A DNA stretch of 64,000 nt from JBLIDK01 sp047632595 (GTDB lineage Bacteria; Bacteroidota; Bacteroidia; Sphingobacteriales; Sphingobacteriaceae): contig JBLIDK010000004.1 of assembly GCA_047632595.1 (NCBI GenBank), forward strand, positions 1-64,000. Direction: 5' to 3'. The notes under the pieces are model-generated. The model was not told the origin of the DNA, did not search any database, and was given only the letters and a program-made list of their open reading frames with translations. The stretch's first letter is position 1. Every line of letters starts with the position of its first letter. Shown here piece by piece: positions 54,741 through 64,000 of this stretch. Position numbers and translations under genes: made by a program.

Positions 54741-57648
54741 GTTCTATTCTTAGTTCTACTTCAGTTCCTATCGGCAATGACTTTTCATTTTTTAAATCAT
54801 GAATAATCAATTTTATGTCCATGTCAAAAAGCTCCCTAGTAAGTTGAAGCCTTCTTCTTACTAAAGTCATTCCACGCGATCTGTGGGTTAAATTTTGATC
54901 TTTGGTTTTGGCAGTTGAAGATTCTCGTCCAATACCGTTATCTCGTATTTTAACAACAAGTTTATTTTTTACCGACTCAGTTGTGATAGATAATATTTTT
55001 TCTCCTTCCTTTAAAAGTAACCCATGTTTTAAAGCATTTTCAACAAACGGTTGAACTATTGAAGAAGGAATTTCAGTATTTAGCAATCTCAAGTCAGAAG
55101 GTTCTTTTATTACATAGCTAAACGAATCTCCTAATCTTCTTTTCTCAAGTTCTAGATAGGTTTTAACTGTTTCTAATTCTTCACCAAGCCTTACAAAACT
55201 TCTACCAGAATTTTCAAATACATTCCTTATTAATCTACTAAAGTTACTTAAAAAAGCGATGGCAGATTTTTTATCATTTTCCATTATGTATCGTTCAACT
55301 GAACTTAAAGCATTAAACACAAAATGTGGATTCATTTGCGAAGAGAGCATGGCATGTTTGAGAGCATTTAGTTCAAAACTCAAGTCATTCTTTTTCTTCA
55401 ATAAGTTGAAGCGCCACCTTATCGCTACAAAAACAAGGAATGTGATAAATAAAATCACCAAAGCAATAAACCATATTCGTTGCCAAAAAGCGGGCTTTAT
55501 AGTGAAACTAAGCGTTTCAACTTGATCCATACAATCACTCAAATCACATAAGCTTAATTCGAACTTGTAGGTTCCAGGACTTAAATCTGTAAAAACAATT
55601 GAATTAGAATTTGTTCTAATCCAATTCCCTTTATTGTTTTTAACCAAACGATAACGGTATTCTATATTATCTCGATTACTAAATCCAATAAATCCAAAAT
55701 TCAGTTGAATGTTGTTTTCTTTGTGATTTAGGTTCAGATTTTCATTTAAAATATTTCTATCATTCGCTTTAAAATTTGTGATATAGGGAATAGCAATCTC
55801 TGTTTTAGGTAGATTATCTAAATCAAAAGACATTAAACCTTTATCAGTGCCAGCCCATGCTTTATTATCAACAAATAAAAATCTTGAGATTGAATTTGAC
55901 AAAAGTAAATTGTCTTCATTAAAGTAACTAAATTCATAAACCTCATTCTTAAAATTTAAAATCTTAACCCTTGTAAATCCTTTATTTGTTGCTATCCAAA
56001 TGTTGCCATACTTATCTTTCTTTATGTATTTACAAATTTCTCCGTTTAAGCCATTCGAATTATTTATATGTCGCCAAAGGCCTTTATTTTTTATAAAAAG
56101 TCCGTCATTTCTAGTAAGAACATACATATGACTATCACTAAAGTGTAAGTTGGTGATGTAGCCCGTTATCTTAATTTTTTCGTCCTTAAAATTGGTCAAA
56201 TTACCATTATGCCATCTATAAAATGAATTTCTAGTCCCAAACCAAACCGAGTCATTTTCAACAATTAATTCTGTGTTTGGCCTTTCTCCATAAATAATGG
56301 TATCCGCAATTTCATTTGATTCTAAGTCAATTCTTTTTATCATGCTACTACCATATTTCCATAAAAATCCTTCGATTTCAATATCTAAAGGCATTGTAGG
56401 CTCTTTATTTACTTTATGTGGACGATTTTTTTTATTTAATTGATAAACATTGGAATAAGAATTAAATATAAGTTCATCATTTTCATTAATTCTAGTATTT
56501 ACTATTGGTTCTGGGAATTTGTAATCCAGTGATCTATACTTTATCTTATTGTTTTGGATAAGCAGAGCATAAGGTGGATTATAGTAGGTTGAAATAAGTA
56601 TAGTATAATTTGAACTATCGACTTTACTATAATTCATTGTCAAAGGAGAAAAGTATTTCTCATTAGTCAATACTATTTCCTTACTTGAAGAGGTGGTTAA
56701 ATAAAACACACCATTATTTACAGTTGCAAACCAGTAGCCTCCATTTTTATCTACAAAAGTTGAATAAACACCATAGTTTGGAAGAAATGTATGAACTAAA
56801 TTTAGTCGTGATCCAAAAAGTTCAAATTCTTTTACCCCTCCTGTACTAAAACTTACAAGGATATTTCCTTTAGGACTTTTAGTAATGATGGAAATGTCTT
56901 CAGAAAACTGATGTTTTACGACAGTATCCTCACTTATTAGATAAATTGAGTTCTGATTTTTCCATAAATAATGCTTTGGCTTAAATTCTAAGACCGTCCC
57001 ACTCGCTCTAAAGTCATTAGTTAAATAAGGTTTAAATTTAGAATTACTACCACGTCTTATAAGCAAATAATCTTTGTAGATCTCAAATTTTAAAATATCG
57101 TTTGTAGTCTTAATTTTTTGGTCAAAAAGAAATTGAGAACTGTCTACAGGGAGAACATCCGAGGTGTCTTGAGTGTGGTAAAAAATTTCGCTAGTTGTAG
57201 AAGTTGTAAATATTATACTGTCTTTTCCAAGGCGTTTAAGACCATTTATGAAAGAGGATCCAATAATTTTGTCATTTACTAATTGTGAAAATTTTGTGGC
57301 AATAACGCTGTCATTTTCAACATGATAAATTTTAGGTGCAAATGACCGAAACCACATAACTCCTTCATGATCTTCAAAAGCTCCAAAGGCATAGTTGTCT
57401 TCTAACCCTTCCTTTGGCCCATAATATTTAAAATTTTCACCATCATATCTTGCTAAACCAATAGAAGTTGAAAACCAAAGGAACCCTTCGCTATCTTGAC
57501 TTACCGAATATACTCCAGGAGAAATTAAGCCATTATCTGAATTAATATGCTTGTATATATAATCAGTTTCAACTTTTTGTGAAAAAAGAAATAAGTTATA
57601 TCCAAGAATTAATATAAAGTGCAAAAATCGCATGTGCGAAGGTATCAA
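54724..57648 (-). CDS. propeller-sensor histidine kinase (LytS/YpdA His_kinase type)
   Basis: 974 residues. Signal peptide about 1-22. The N-terminal sensor (about 25-620) is built of propeller blades of the WFSTSIGLARYDG / WIATNKGFTRV type, then a Y_Y_Y domain (about 640-715). One membrane helix lies at about 722-742 (WQRIWFIALVILFITFLVFV), followed by a His_kinase domain with phospho-acceptor H775 in MNPHFVFNALSS and an HATPase_c domain (about 858-970, ENALKHG, IRDNGIGRES). It senses an outside signal and phosphorylates the LytTR partner, overlapping it by 17 bases. Confidence 0.93.
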   Translation of the reverse strand: MIPSHMRFLHFILILGYNLFLFSQKVETDYIYKHINSDNGLISPGVYSVSQDSEGFLWFSTSIGLARYDGENFKYYGPKEGLEDNYAFGAFEDHEGVMWFRSFAPKIYHVENDSVIATKFSQLVNDKIIGSSFINGLKRLGKDSIIFTTSTTSEIFYHTQDTSDVLPVDSSQFLFDQKIKTTNDILKFEIYKDYLLIRRGSNSKFKPYLTNDFRASGTVLEFKPKHYLWKNQNSIYLISEDTVVKHQFSEDISIITKSPKGNILVSFSTGGVKEFELFGSRLNLVHTFLPNYGVYSTFVDKNGGYWFATVNNGVFYLTTSSSKEIVLTNEKYFSPLTMNYSKVDSSNYTILISTYYNPPYALLIQNNKIKYRSLDYKFPEPIVNTRINENDELIFNSYSNVYQLNKKNRPHKVNKEPTMPLDIEIEGFLWKYGSSMIKRIDLESNEIADTIIYGERPNTELIVENDSVWFGTRNSFYRWHNGNLTNFKDEKIKITGYITNLHFSDSHMYVLTRNDGLFIKNKGLWRHINNSNGLNGEICKYIKKDKYGNIWIATNKGFTRVKILNFKNEVYEFSYFNEDNLLLSNSISRFLFVDNKAWAGTDKGLMSFDLDNLPKTEIAIPYITNFKANDRNILNENLNLNHKENNIQLNFGFIGFSNRDNIEYRYRLVKNNKGNWIRTNSNSIVFTDLSPGTYKFELSLCDLSDCMDQVETLSFTIKPAFWQRIWFIALVILFITFLVFVAIRWRFNLLKKKNDLSFELNALKHAMLSSQMNPHFVFNALSSVERYIMENDKKSAIAFLSNFSRLIRNVFENSGRSFVRLGEELETVKTYLELEKRRLGDSFSYVIKEPSDLRLLNTEIPSSIVQPFVENALKHGLLLKEGEKILSITTESVKNKLVVKIRDNGIGRESSTAKTKDQNLTHRSRGMTLVRRRLQLTRELFDMDIKLIIHDLKNEKSLPIGTEVELRIELENND

Positions 57649-57679
57649 TTGATAATACGAATATTAACCGTTTAATTGA

Positions 57680-57715
57680 ACGATAACTTAAATATACCAT
57701 ACGGTAACTTAAAAT
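57680..57715 (+). promoter_or_regulatory. candidate LytTR binding pair A
   Basis: Two direct copies of ACGnTAACTTAAA start at 57680 and 57701, exactly 21 bp apart. They lie 32 bases upstream of the kinase ATG. The spacing matches LytTR dimer sites and the regulator gene lies in the same operon, so autoregulation is likely. Confidence 0.6.
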
Positions 57716-57800
57716 TAGCTGATTTTGTGCAGAATGTGATGTTTTTATTTAAAATATAGGCCTATGAGGGGTAGCCTCACGCCTAATCTCCATAATAATA

Positions 57801-57834
57801 ACGTTTACTGAAATAACCCATACGTTAACTTTAA
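57801..57834 (+). promoter_or_regulatory. candidate LytTR binding pair B
   Basis: Copies at 57801 (ACGTTTACTGAAA) and 57822 (ACGTTAACTTTAA) are again 21 bp apart and in the same orientation as pair A. The second ends 28 bases before a weak -7-like GTACTTTG (57862-57869), which is the -35 region of the surface gene, an activator position. Confidence 0.6.
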
Positions 57835-57925
57835 TACTTCTGATTTATAGAATGATATGTAGTACTTTGCTAAAAGTATTATCAAATAATAAAATAACAC
57901 ATTAAACCTACAAACTTTCCAAATT

Positions 57926-60900
57926 ATGAATCGCAATGTACTCCTACTTCTATTTGTGTTTTGTGTATTATTATTTCCTAAAGCACAAGCTGCGGTTTTA
58001 AGGTATCAATTTTCACAGATAGATGCTGTTTACGCTACAGTTAATCCCTTACAATCTATAGAGCTAATGAACCCAAATAACACTGACGGGAAAGGGAATT
58101 TTTATTACAATCTAGACATTGGGTTTGATTTTTCATATAACGAGAAAACGTATTCAAAATTTTCGGTTCATTCAAATGGTGCAATTGCCATGGGAGATAC
58201 TTTTATTCGCTCTTGGTATGGAGATGATCACTTAAGTGATAAGAGTTCTAGTAATAATGTAATTGCAGGATTCTCTAAAAGTTCTTTAAAGCCTAGCAAG
58301 AGCTCGTTATACCCAGGCAAGTTAAGCTATATCGTAACTGGAACAGTGCCTAATAGAATTTTGACAATAGAATGGCTTCATTTTGCGACATCTGGAGGCG
58401 ATGGTGAAGGTGGAGATGATTTGAATTTTCAAATTAAACTTTATGAAGGAACAAATAGAATTGAAATTGTATATGGAACTTTTTATAAAACAGGAACCAA
58501 CACAAGTACCTCTTATGTGCAAGTAGGTTTAAGAGGTAATAATATCTATGATTTTAACAGTAGAACAACAATTGATAATTGGCAAGCGAATGAAGCCGCT
58601 GAGAAGTCTTCTTACGGCATGAGATTTAGTAAAACTATTTTTCCTACCAGCGGTTTAACCTTTATTTGGGATGTCCCACCACCTGAACCCATGTCTTTTG
58701 GTGATGTTAAAATTACCCATCCAACTTTTGCAAATATTGGTTGGTCATCAGAGAATAACCAAATGCTGAAAATAATACTGGATATGAAAGGAGGAACCAC
58801 TCCTTCTTTTGGTCTAGACAAATTGTTAATTAATGCGACGGGCTCAGATAATTTTGAAAAAAATGTAGAAAACGTAAAACTATATTATACAGGTCTTGAA
58901 GATGAATTTTCAACAGCCAACTTAATTTCAAGTGGTCTGGATTTTAATTTGGCTTTTATCGATTTGAATGTCGATTTAGTGGAAGGACAAAATTATTTTT
59001 GGATTACTTACGATGTGCCGAGTGGCGCAATTATAGGAGACAAACTAGATGTCGAAGTAGTTAAATTTGGTTTTGCCGATGGGAATGGAACCTATATTCC
59101 ACAAAATTCCGCACCTAACGGAAATAGAACAATAGATCGATTTACTGGAATTTGTGGTGCAAATGTGACTAGCAGCTCTAATGAGGATATTTCAGAATTT
59201 ATTTTAGGACCTATAAAAACAGGAAGTAAACCTGCGGCTGTAACTAACAATAATGGAGCGAACAAAACAAAATCCTATTTTACTAGCTTTTCTTATGGCA
59301 CTCTTTTTAGAGATGTAAAATATGCTTTAGAAATTTCCAAATTTACAAAAGCATCTACATTGTCCGATTCCTGGCTTAATATATTTATAGATTACAATCA
59401 AGACAACGATTTTGACCCTATATTGGAAAGAGTATATTCTAAAGAAATGTCCTCAACGGATACAACGATAAAGGATTCCATTCTAATCCCAATGGAATCA
59501 CTAATTGGCGAAACTAGAATGCGTGTTGTTTTATTGGAAGGAGGTGATGAAAATACTCCACCATGTGGAAATTTTCAATATTATGGAGAAATAGAGGAAT
59601 ACCAAATAGGAATAAATGATTCAAGTTTACTCCCAAGTTGCGAATCCTTTTACTTGAATTCTGAAAATCTGATTATTCTATCAAAAGATTCTCAATGTAT
59701 AAACGAAGAGTTTACATTGACTTTAAAACAATATATTTCTCACACACCAATTATATGGGAAGTTTCTGTAAATGGTGTTTCGTGGGATTCTCTAACTACA
59801 ACACAAACGCAAGAGATATCGATTTCCCAAGAAAAAAGTAGTTATTACAGAGCAAAGATAATATGTACGGATAGTGTATTTTATTCCAGCACGAAATATG
59901 TAAATACTTCATCAGCAGACTGTTACTGTTCTTCCAGTGCTAAAGTTTTAACTTGCTGTAGCGATTGGGAAGGTATCGATTCTGTGTATTTCGGAGCTAT
60001 GATTAATGGCGCAGGTCCATCGCTTCAGAATACCTATTACACAGACTATACCAAATCCGTTCCCATAGAAAATTATTTATCAGGACAGTCATACTTTTTT
60101 AAAGTTAAGAGTAATCGAAACGGAGCTTCGCCTGCTTATGGTCAATTAAATGTTTTTATCGATTATGATCAAGATGGCATATTCTCAGAATTGGAACGCG
60201 TATACTCTAATTGGATTCCAAATTCTGGACCTTCAATTCAAGTAGCGGTTACTAATTTAACAATACCATTAACTGCCAAATTAGGTCAAACCAAAATGCG
60301 TATAATATTAAATGTGCAAGATGGTGACAATACAGACCCACCTTGCGGAGAATATAATAAAGGTGAAACAGAGGATTATTTAATTTACATTATAGATCCA
60401 ACAGATTTTGAATTAAAATCTATAAAGAGTCCGGTTAATGAAATTTGTTATCAAGACCCAAAAAATGTATGTTTTGAAGTTAAGAATACAACAACAGATA
60501 CTTTTTATTTTGGTCGTCAAGAGTTGGTATTAAATGCATTTGTGTTTGGAGTTGATACACAATTTTTTAGTCCAGTAATTATAAACTCTGGGTTTTTAGC
60601 ACCAGATTCTAATATAGAATTATGCCTAAAGGAAACGTTTTTACCAGAAGAGCCTGGAAACTATATATTTAAAGCTTTTATTTCTTTATTAGGAGATATT
60701 AATCAAGCCAATGATACCTTAATATTAGACCCTATTAATATCGATATAAATCAGATTATAACCAGCCCTTCATTTACTTATTTAGATAGTGTTAATTGTA
60801 TTGGTGCAGAGAATCCTATTCCAACATTAAGCAGTTTAACAAATGGAGAGTTTAGTTCAATTCCAGAAGGATTAAGATTCAAGGATGTTAATACTGGAGA

Positions 60901-63900
60901 AGTTTGGTTAGATTCATCATTAGTAGGAGATTACACGATAAGCTACACTACAGAGGGCTCTTGTCCTATTGTTAGGCAAAAAGTAATAAGTCTAGTGGAT
61001 ACCATTTTTGCTGATTTCAGTTATGCTTCTATCGAATATTGTCAGAGTGGAGACAACCCAATTCCGCAAATCGGTTTTAGAAGTAAACGGGGATTATTTT
61101 CTTCCAGTTTTGGTCTTAATATAAATGAAAACTCAGGTGAGATCGACTTAAAATCAGCTATCCCAGGAGTTTATGAGGTAATTAATATCGTATCGGCACA
61201 AAATGGATGTCCTGAGCAATCGAAATCAAAAACAATAAGTATAAGCAATAAAATTTATGCAGATTTCGAATACAACAGTTACAAATTCTGCCAAACCGAT
61301 ATCAACCAATTACCAAGTTTTAAAAATGAAGGTGTTGCAGGAGAATTTACGTCAGATGCAGGATTAATAATCGATGCAGAAACAGGTGAAATAAATTGTG
61401 AAGCATCGATTGCTGGAAATTATAAAGTAAGAAATACATTATTTGGACCTGAAGGTTGTAATGAAGTATTTGATGAATTTTCAGTTACAATAATCCATGA
61501 GCATCAATGTTTACAAGAAAATGATATCTATATAATAAAAGACATTATTAATCATTATACCAAAGTTTTAAATGTTAATTGTAACTATATAGTGGTGGAT
61601 GATCCATCATATTTCAAGCAAAGTGAAAAAGCTTTAATTGTTCAAATGAAGGGAGGGGAGATTGATACAACTAATAGTCCAAATTTTGGAGACATTATTG
61701 ATATAGGAAATGCTGGAAATTTTGAGAGAGTTGTTATCAGCAATATAACTAATGACACCCTGTTTTTTGATAAAAATTTACTTAATAGGTACGATACAGA
61801 ATCTTTTGTACAGTTGGTTACGATCCCAAAAATGTCCAATGCAAATGTACAATCTACATTAACTTGTGAGCCATGGAATGGAACAACCGGCGGTATATTA
61901 ATATTTGAAGCTATTGATGTGAATTTACAGGCAAATATAGATGTAAGTGGACAAGGTTTTAGAGCTGGTAGCGGATCGTTAGGACAAGGTTGTGCAGTAG
62001 ATAATACGAACATTTATTTCGGGAATACAAACGGTGGTAAAAAAGGAGAAGGTATTTTGGAATTCCCATTCCTATATATGCGAGGTAAATTAGCCAATGG
62101 AGGTGGAGGAGGAAACACACACAACTCCGGTGGCGGTGGCGGCGGATCTTATGGATCCGGTGGTTTGGGTGGAAAGCAAAGTAGCGGTTGTAGTAATTCT
62201 ATCGCAAATGGTGGAATAGGTGGAATTGGATTGCCATATCTTTTAACTACGCCTAAAATGTTTTTAGGTGGTGGTGGTGGTGAAGGCCATAAAGAAGATG
62301 GCTTAGGAAGAGAACAAGGTGAAAATGGTGGAGGAATAATACTCATTACTGCAGAAAATATTATTGGAATTAATAACTCTATTCTTGCCAATGGAAACGA
62401 TGGCGAAATTTTTGTGAACGGCCCAGGAGGTAATTCTTTGGGAGACGGTGCTGGTGCTGGCGGTGGTGGTGGCGCAGTGTTTTTAGATGTGAACAACCTA
62501 TCTATATCCCTTGTTTCTGTAAAAGGAGGAAGAGGTTCCGACTCATACGCAAAAGCAATTGCGCCTGTAGGGCCTCTTGGTCCTGGTGGCGGTGGAGGAG
62601 GAGGATTTATTAATACCAATTCTGCATTGGTGTTTGCTTCTAATGTTGTTGGTGGTGAGTCAGGTGTTTTTATTGGAAATGATGACCCTACAGCAGAGCC
62701 TAATCCTTACGGTGCAACAAATGGTCAAGATGGGGCTGTAAAGCAAAACTTTTCTTTTCCAGAAAATGAATTGAAAGAATTTGCGGAATTTAAATACGCT
62801 CAATCTGTTTTCTGTTTAAATTCAACCAACCCATTACCTACAATTTCTGGTAGATTAGGAGGTAAATTCTCATCTTATCCAATAGGATTAACTTTAGATG
62901 AAAACACTGGAGAAGTTGACCTGACAGTTAGTGAAATAGGAACGTATGCCGTAACCTATGCCATTGATGTAGGATGTGAAGATTTCGTTTCTATGACACG
63001 TTCGTTTAGCATTCCAGATAGTTTGGGTCCCAATTTTTATTATGCAGAAAATCCGCATTGTAACACCTTAGATTTCTCTGATCCTACTTTTGAAACACCT
63101 GGAATTAAAGGTGTGTTCTCAAGTACTTTGGGATTGGATCTGAATAGTGAAACAGGCAGAATAAATGTAAAACAAAGTCCACCAGGATTATATATAGTAA
63201 CTTTTCAAATAGAGGATGAATATGGCTGCACTTTTCCTTCAGAAACGGAAGTTGGAATTAAAGAGATTCCCGGCAAACCAGATATAGAAGGAATTGAAGA
63301 ATTATGTGCTGGAGAAGCAGCGGTTTTAGTTGCTAGTAGCAATCTAAATCCAATTACTTTTCAATGGTCAAGTGACCCCAACTTCACCAATATTTTAAGT
63401 AATACCAATACATTGACTACGGGCGAGTTAGATTCTGACACTTCGTTTTATGTAAGAGTAATCTATGAGTCTTGTCCGGGTATTGTAAACGAACACGAGA
63501 TAGTAGTTGAGCCCAAAGGTGTAATTGATGTGACTGGCGATTTTGACTTATGTGAAGGAGAATCAACAACATTAAGTGCAGTAGCTGGAAATATAGCAGA
63601 TGGAGACATTTTTGTTTGGCTGAGTTTAGATAGAGATACTCTAATTAAAGGGGAGGAATTAATCTTTACCCCAACGGAAAGCACAGATGTTATTATTTAT
63701 GTGACCGAAGATGCTTGTATAAACGAAGATACAGTCCGTGTTACGGTTAATGAAATCCCAGAAACCAACGCAGGAGAAGACATCTCAATCTGCGATGGAG
63801 AATCCACCACTATTGGAAGTGCCTTATTAGCAGGAAATACCTACAGTTGGACCTCCAGTCCAGCAGGTTTCACCTCAACAGATGCTGAAGTAGAGGTGAG

Positions 63901-64000
63901 CCCAACTCTTACTACAACCTACACATTGTTGCAAACTATTGATGCAACGGGTTGTGAAAAAACAGACCAAGTAACGGTAACGGTTAAATCCTTACCAATT
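57926..64000 (+). CDS. giant surface/adhesin protein, C-terminus beyond window
   Basis: The frame is open from ATG 57926 to the last base (2025 codons, no stop). Signal peptide about 1-24 (FPKAQA). A BNR-associated-type beta-sandwich spans about 255-405, and two GEVEDY-type domains follow (near 405-570 and 665-830, ending GEIEEYQI and GETEDYLI). Several repeats (about 950-1180 and 1610-1780) share the pattern CxxxxNPIP...GxFSSxxGLxxxxxTGEIxL. A glycine-rich block (about 1390-1570) and Ig-like repeats follow at the end. The layout is that of T9SS-secreted adhesins, with the sorting domain probably past 64000. Function is likely surface attachment or matrix. Confidence 0.82.
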   Translation, partial: MNRNVLLLLFVFCVLLFPKAQAAVLRYQFSQIDAVYATVNPLQSIELMNPNNTDGKGNFYYNLDIGFDFSYNEKTYSKFSVHSNGAIAMGDTFIRSWYGDDHLSDKSSSNNVIAGFSKSSLKPSKSSLYPGKLSYIVTGTVPNRILTIEWLHFATSGGDGEGGDDLNFQIKLYEGTNRIEIVYGTFYKTGTNTSTSYVQVGLRGNNIYDFNSRTTIDNWQANEAAEKSSYGMRFSKTIFPTSGLTFIWDVPPPEPMSFGDVKITHPTFANIGWSSENNQMLKIILDMKGGTTPSFGLDKLLINATGSDNFEKNVENVKLYYTGLEDEFSTANLISSGLDFNLAFIDLNVDLVEGQNYFWITYDVPSGAIIGDKLDVEVVKFGFADGNGTYIPQNSAPNGNRTIDRFTGICGANVTSSSNEDISEFILGPIKTGSKPAAVTNNNGANKTKSYFTSFSYGTLFRDVKYALEISKFTKASTLSDSWLNIFIDYNQDNDFDPILERVYSKEMSSTDTTIKDSILIPMESLIGETRMRVVLLEGGDENTPPCGNFQYYGEIEEYQIGINDSSLLPSCESFYLNSENLIILSKDSQCINEEFTLTLKQYISHTPIIWEVSVNGVSWDSLTTTQTQEISISQEKSSYYRAKIICTDSVFYSSTKYVNTSSADCYCSSSAKVLTCCSDWEGIDSVYFGAMINGAGPSLQNTYYTDYTKSVPIENYLSGQSYFFKVKSNRNGASPAYGQLNVFIDYDQDGIFSELERVYSNWIPNSGPSIQVAVTNLTIPLTAKLGQTKMRIILNVQDGDNTDPPCGEYNKGETEDYLIYIIDPTDFELKSIKSPVNEICYQDPKNVCFEVKNTTTDTFYFGRQELVLNAFVFGVDTQFFSPVIINSGFLAPDSNIELCLKETFLPEEPGNYIFKAFISLLGDINQANDTLILDPINIDINQIITSPSFTYLDSVNCIGAENPIPTLSSLTNGEFSSIPEGLRFKDVNTGEVWLDSSLVGDYTISYTTEGSCPIVRQKVISLVDTIFADFSYASIEYCQSGDNPIPQIGFRSKRGLFSSSFGLNINENSGEIDLKSAIPGVYEVINIVSAQNGCPEQSKSKTISISNKIYADFEYNSYKFCQTDINQLPSFKNEGVAGEFTSDAGLIIDAETGEINCEASIAGNYKVRNTLFGPEGCNEVFDEFSVTIIHEHQCLQENDIYIIKDIINHYTKVLNVNCNYIVVDDPSYFKQSEKALIVQMKGGEIDTTNSPNFGDIIDIGNAGNFERVVISNITNDTLFFDKNLLNRYDTESFVQLVTIPKMSNANVQSTLTCEPWNGTTGGILIFEAIDVNLQANIDVSGQGFRAGSGSLGQGCAVDNTNIYFGNTNGGKKGEGILEFPFLYMRGKLANGGGGGNTHNSGGGGGGSYGSGGLGGKQSSGCSNSIANGGIGGIGLPYLLTTPKMFLGGGGGEGHKEDGLGREQGENGGGIILITAENIIGINNSILANGNDGEIFVNGPGGNSLGDGAGAGGGGGAVFLDVNNLSISLVSVKGGRGSDSYAKAIAPVGPLGPGGGGGGGFINTNSALVFASNVVGGESGVFIGNDDPTAEPNPYGATNGQDGAVKQNFSFPENELKEFAEFKYAQSVFCLNSTNPLPTISGRLGGKFSSYPIGLTLDENTGEVDLTVSEIGTYAVTYAIDVGCEDFVSMTRSFSIPDSLGPNFYYAENPHCNTLDFSDPTFETPGIKGVFSSTLGLDLNSETGRINVKQSPPGLYIVTFQIEDEYGCTFPSETEVGIKEIPGKPDIEGIEELCAGEAAVLVASSNLNPITFQWSSDPNFTNILSNTNTLTTGELDSDTSFYVRVIYESCPGIVNEHEIVVEPKGVIDVTGDFDLCEGESTTLSAVAGNIADGDIFVWLSLDRDTLIKGEELIFTPTESTDVIIYVTEDACINEDTVRVTVNEIPETNAGEDISICDGESTTIGSALLAGNTYSWTSSPAGFTSTDAEVEVSPTLTTTYTLLQTIDATGCEKTDQVTVTVKSLPI

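Noticed and set aside
62149..62619. Long minus-strand frame rich in Pro (PPPPPPGPRG)
   Set aside because: It is the antisense shadow of the glycine-rich block of the plus-strand surface gene, where GGN codons read as Pro on the other strand.

Overview
The window looks like a chromosomal segment of a low-GC member of the Bacteroidota, most likely a flavobacterium-like marine or environmental bacterium. This rests on several type IX secretion (T9SS) C-terminal sorting domains, a PorQ homologue, a fused SecDF, a large signal peptidase I, an S1 protein with a Lys/Ala/Thr-rich N-terminus, a LytS-type propeller sensor kinase, and promoters fitting the Bacteroidota -7 box TAnnTTTG. Genus is not claimed. 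No rRNA, tRNA, IS element, prophage or CRISPR array was seen.

Layout. 1-8524 (minus strand): an edge-truncated polyprenyl synthetase with rnr, a T9SS-sorted protein, secDF, and a uridine kinase plus LysM protein pair. 8616-13869 (plus): an NfeD-type membrane protease, a small T9SS protein and a 1104-residue trimeric-adhesin-like protein with an S74 auto-cleaving chaperone. 13878-14330 is a gene graveyard with a broken O6-alkylguanine-DNA methyltransferase. 14380-17470 holds signal peptidase I, a DinB protein and a THUMP methyltransferase. 17488-20372 is a compact di-heme cytochrome, Rieske and porin operon behind twin palindromes. 20583-25588 holds a Na+/solute symporter, recR, a glycosyltransferase fusion and an esterase. 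25580-28723 holds an orphan HsdR-N protein, a T9SS protein and holA. 28861-32950 is porQ-cmk-rpsA.

33061-39779 holds an M1 aminopeptidase, an MCE protein and amidase pair, and divergent lptD. 39772-42151 is an MBOAT acyltransferase with an SGNH-like partner. 42205-45137 is a heme-degrading monooxygenase, a small membrane protein and a TonB-dependent receptor. 45304-45658 is pseudogene debris, followed by a CAP-domain protein. 46412-53038 is the SUF iron-sulfur operon (sufBCDSE, a DUF59 gene and a PaaE-like reductase), then an exonuclease. 53967-57648 is a LytTR regulator and its propeller histidine kinase, divergent from a giant surface protein that runs off the right edge (57926 to beyond 64000).

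Themes. Envelope biogenesis and surface display dominate (SecDF, LepB, PorQ, LptD, MCE, T9SS cargo, adhesins), with iron, heme and Fe-S handling second. The strongest new signal is in the 277-bp divergent region between the LytTR kinase operon and the giant surface gene: four copies of an ACGnTWACT element arranged as two pairs, each spaced exactly 21 bp, which is the geometry expected of LytTR binding sites. The second is the pair of 16-bp TTTAG/CTAAA-type palindromes 22 bp apart over the promoter of the cytochrome/Rieske/porin operon.
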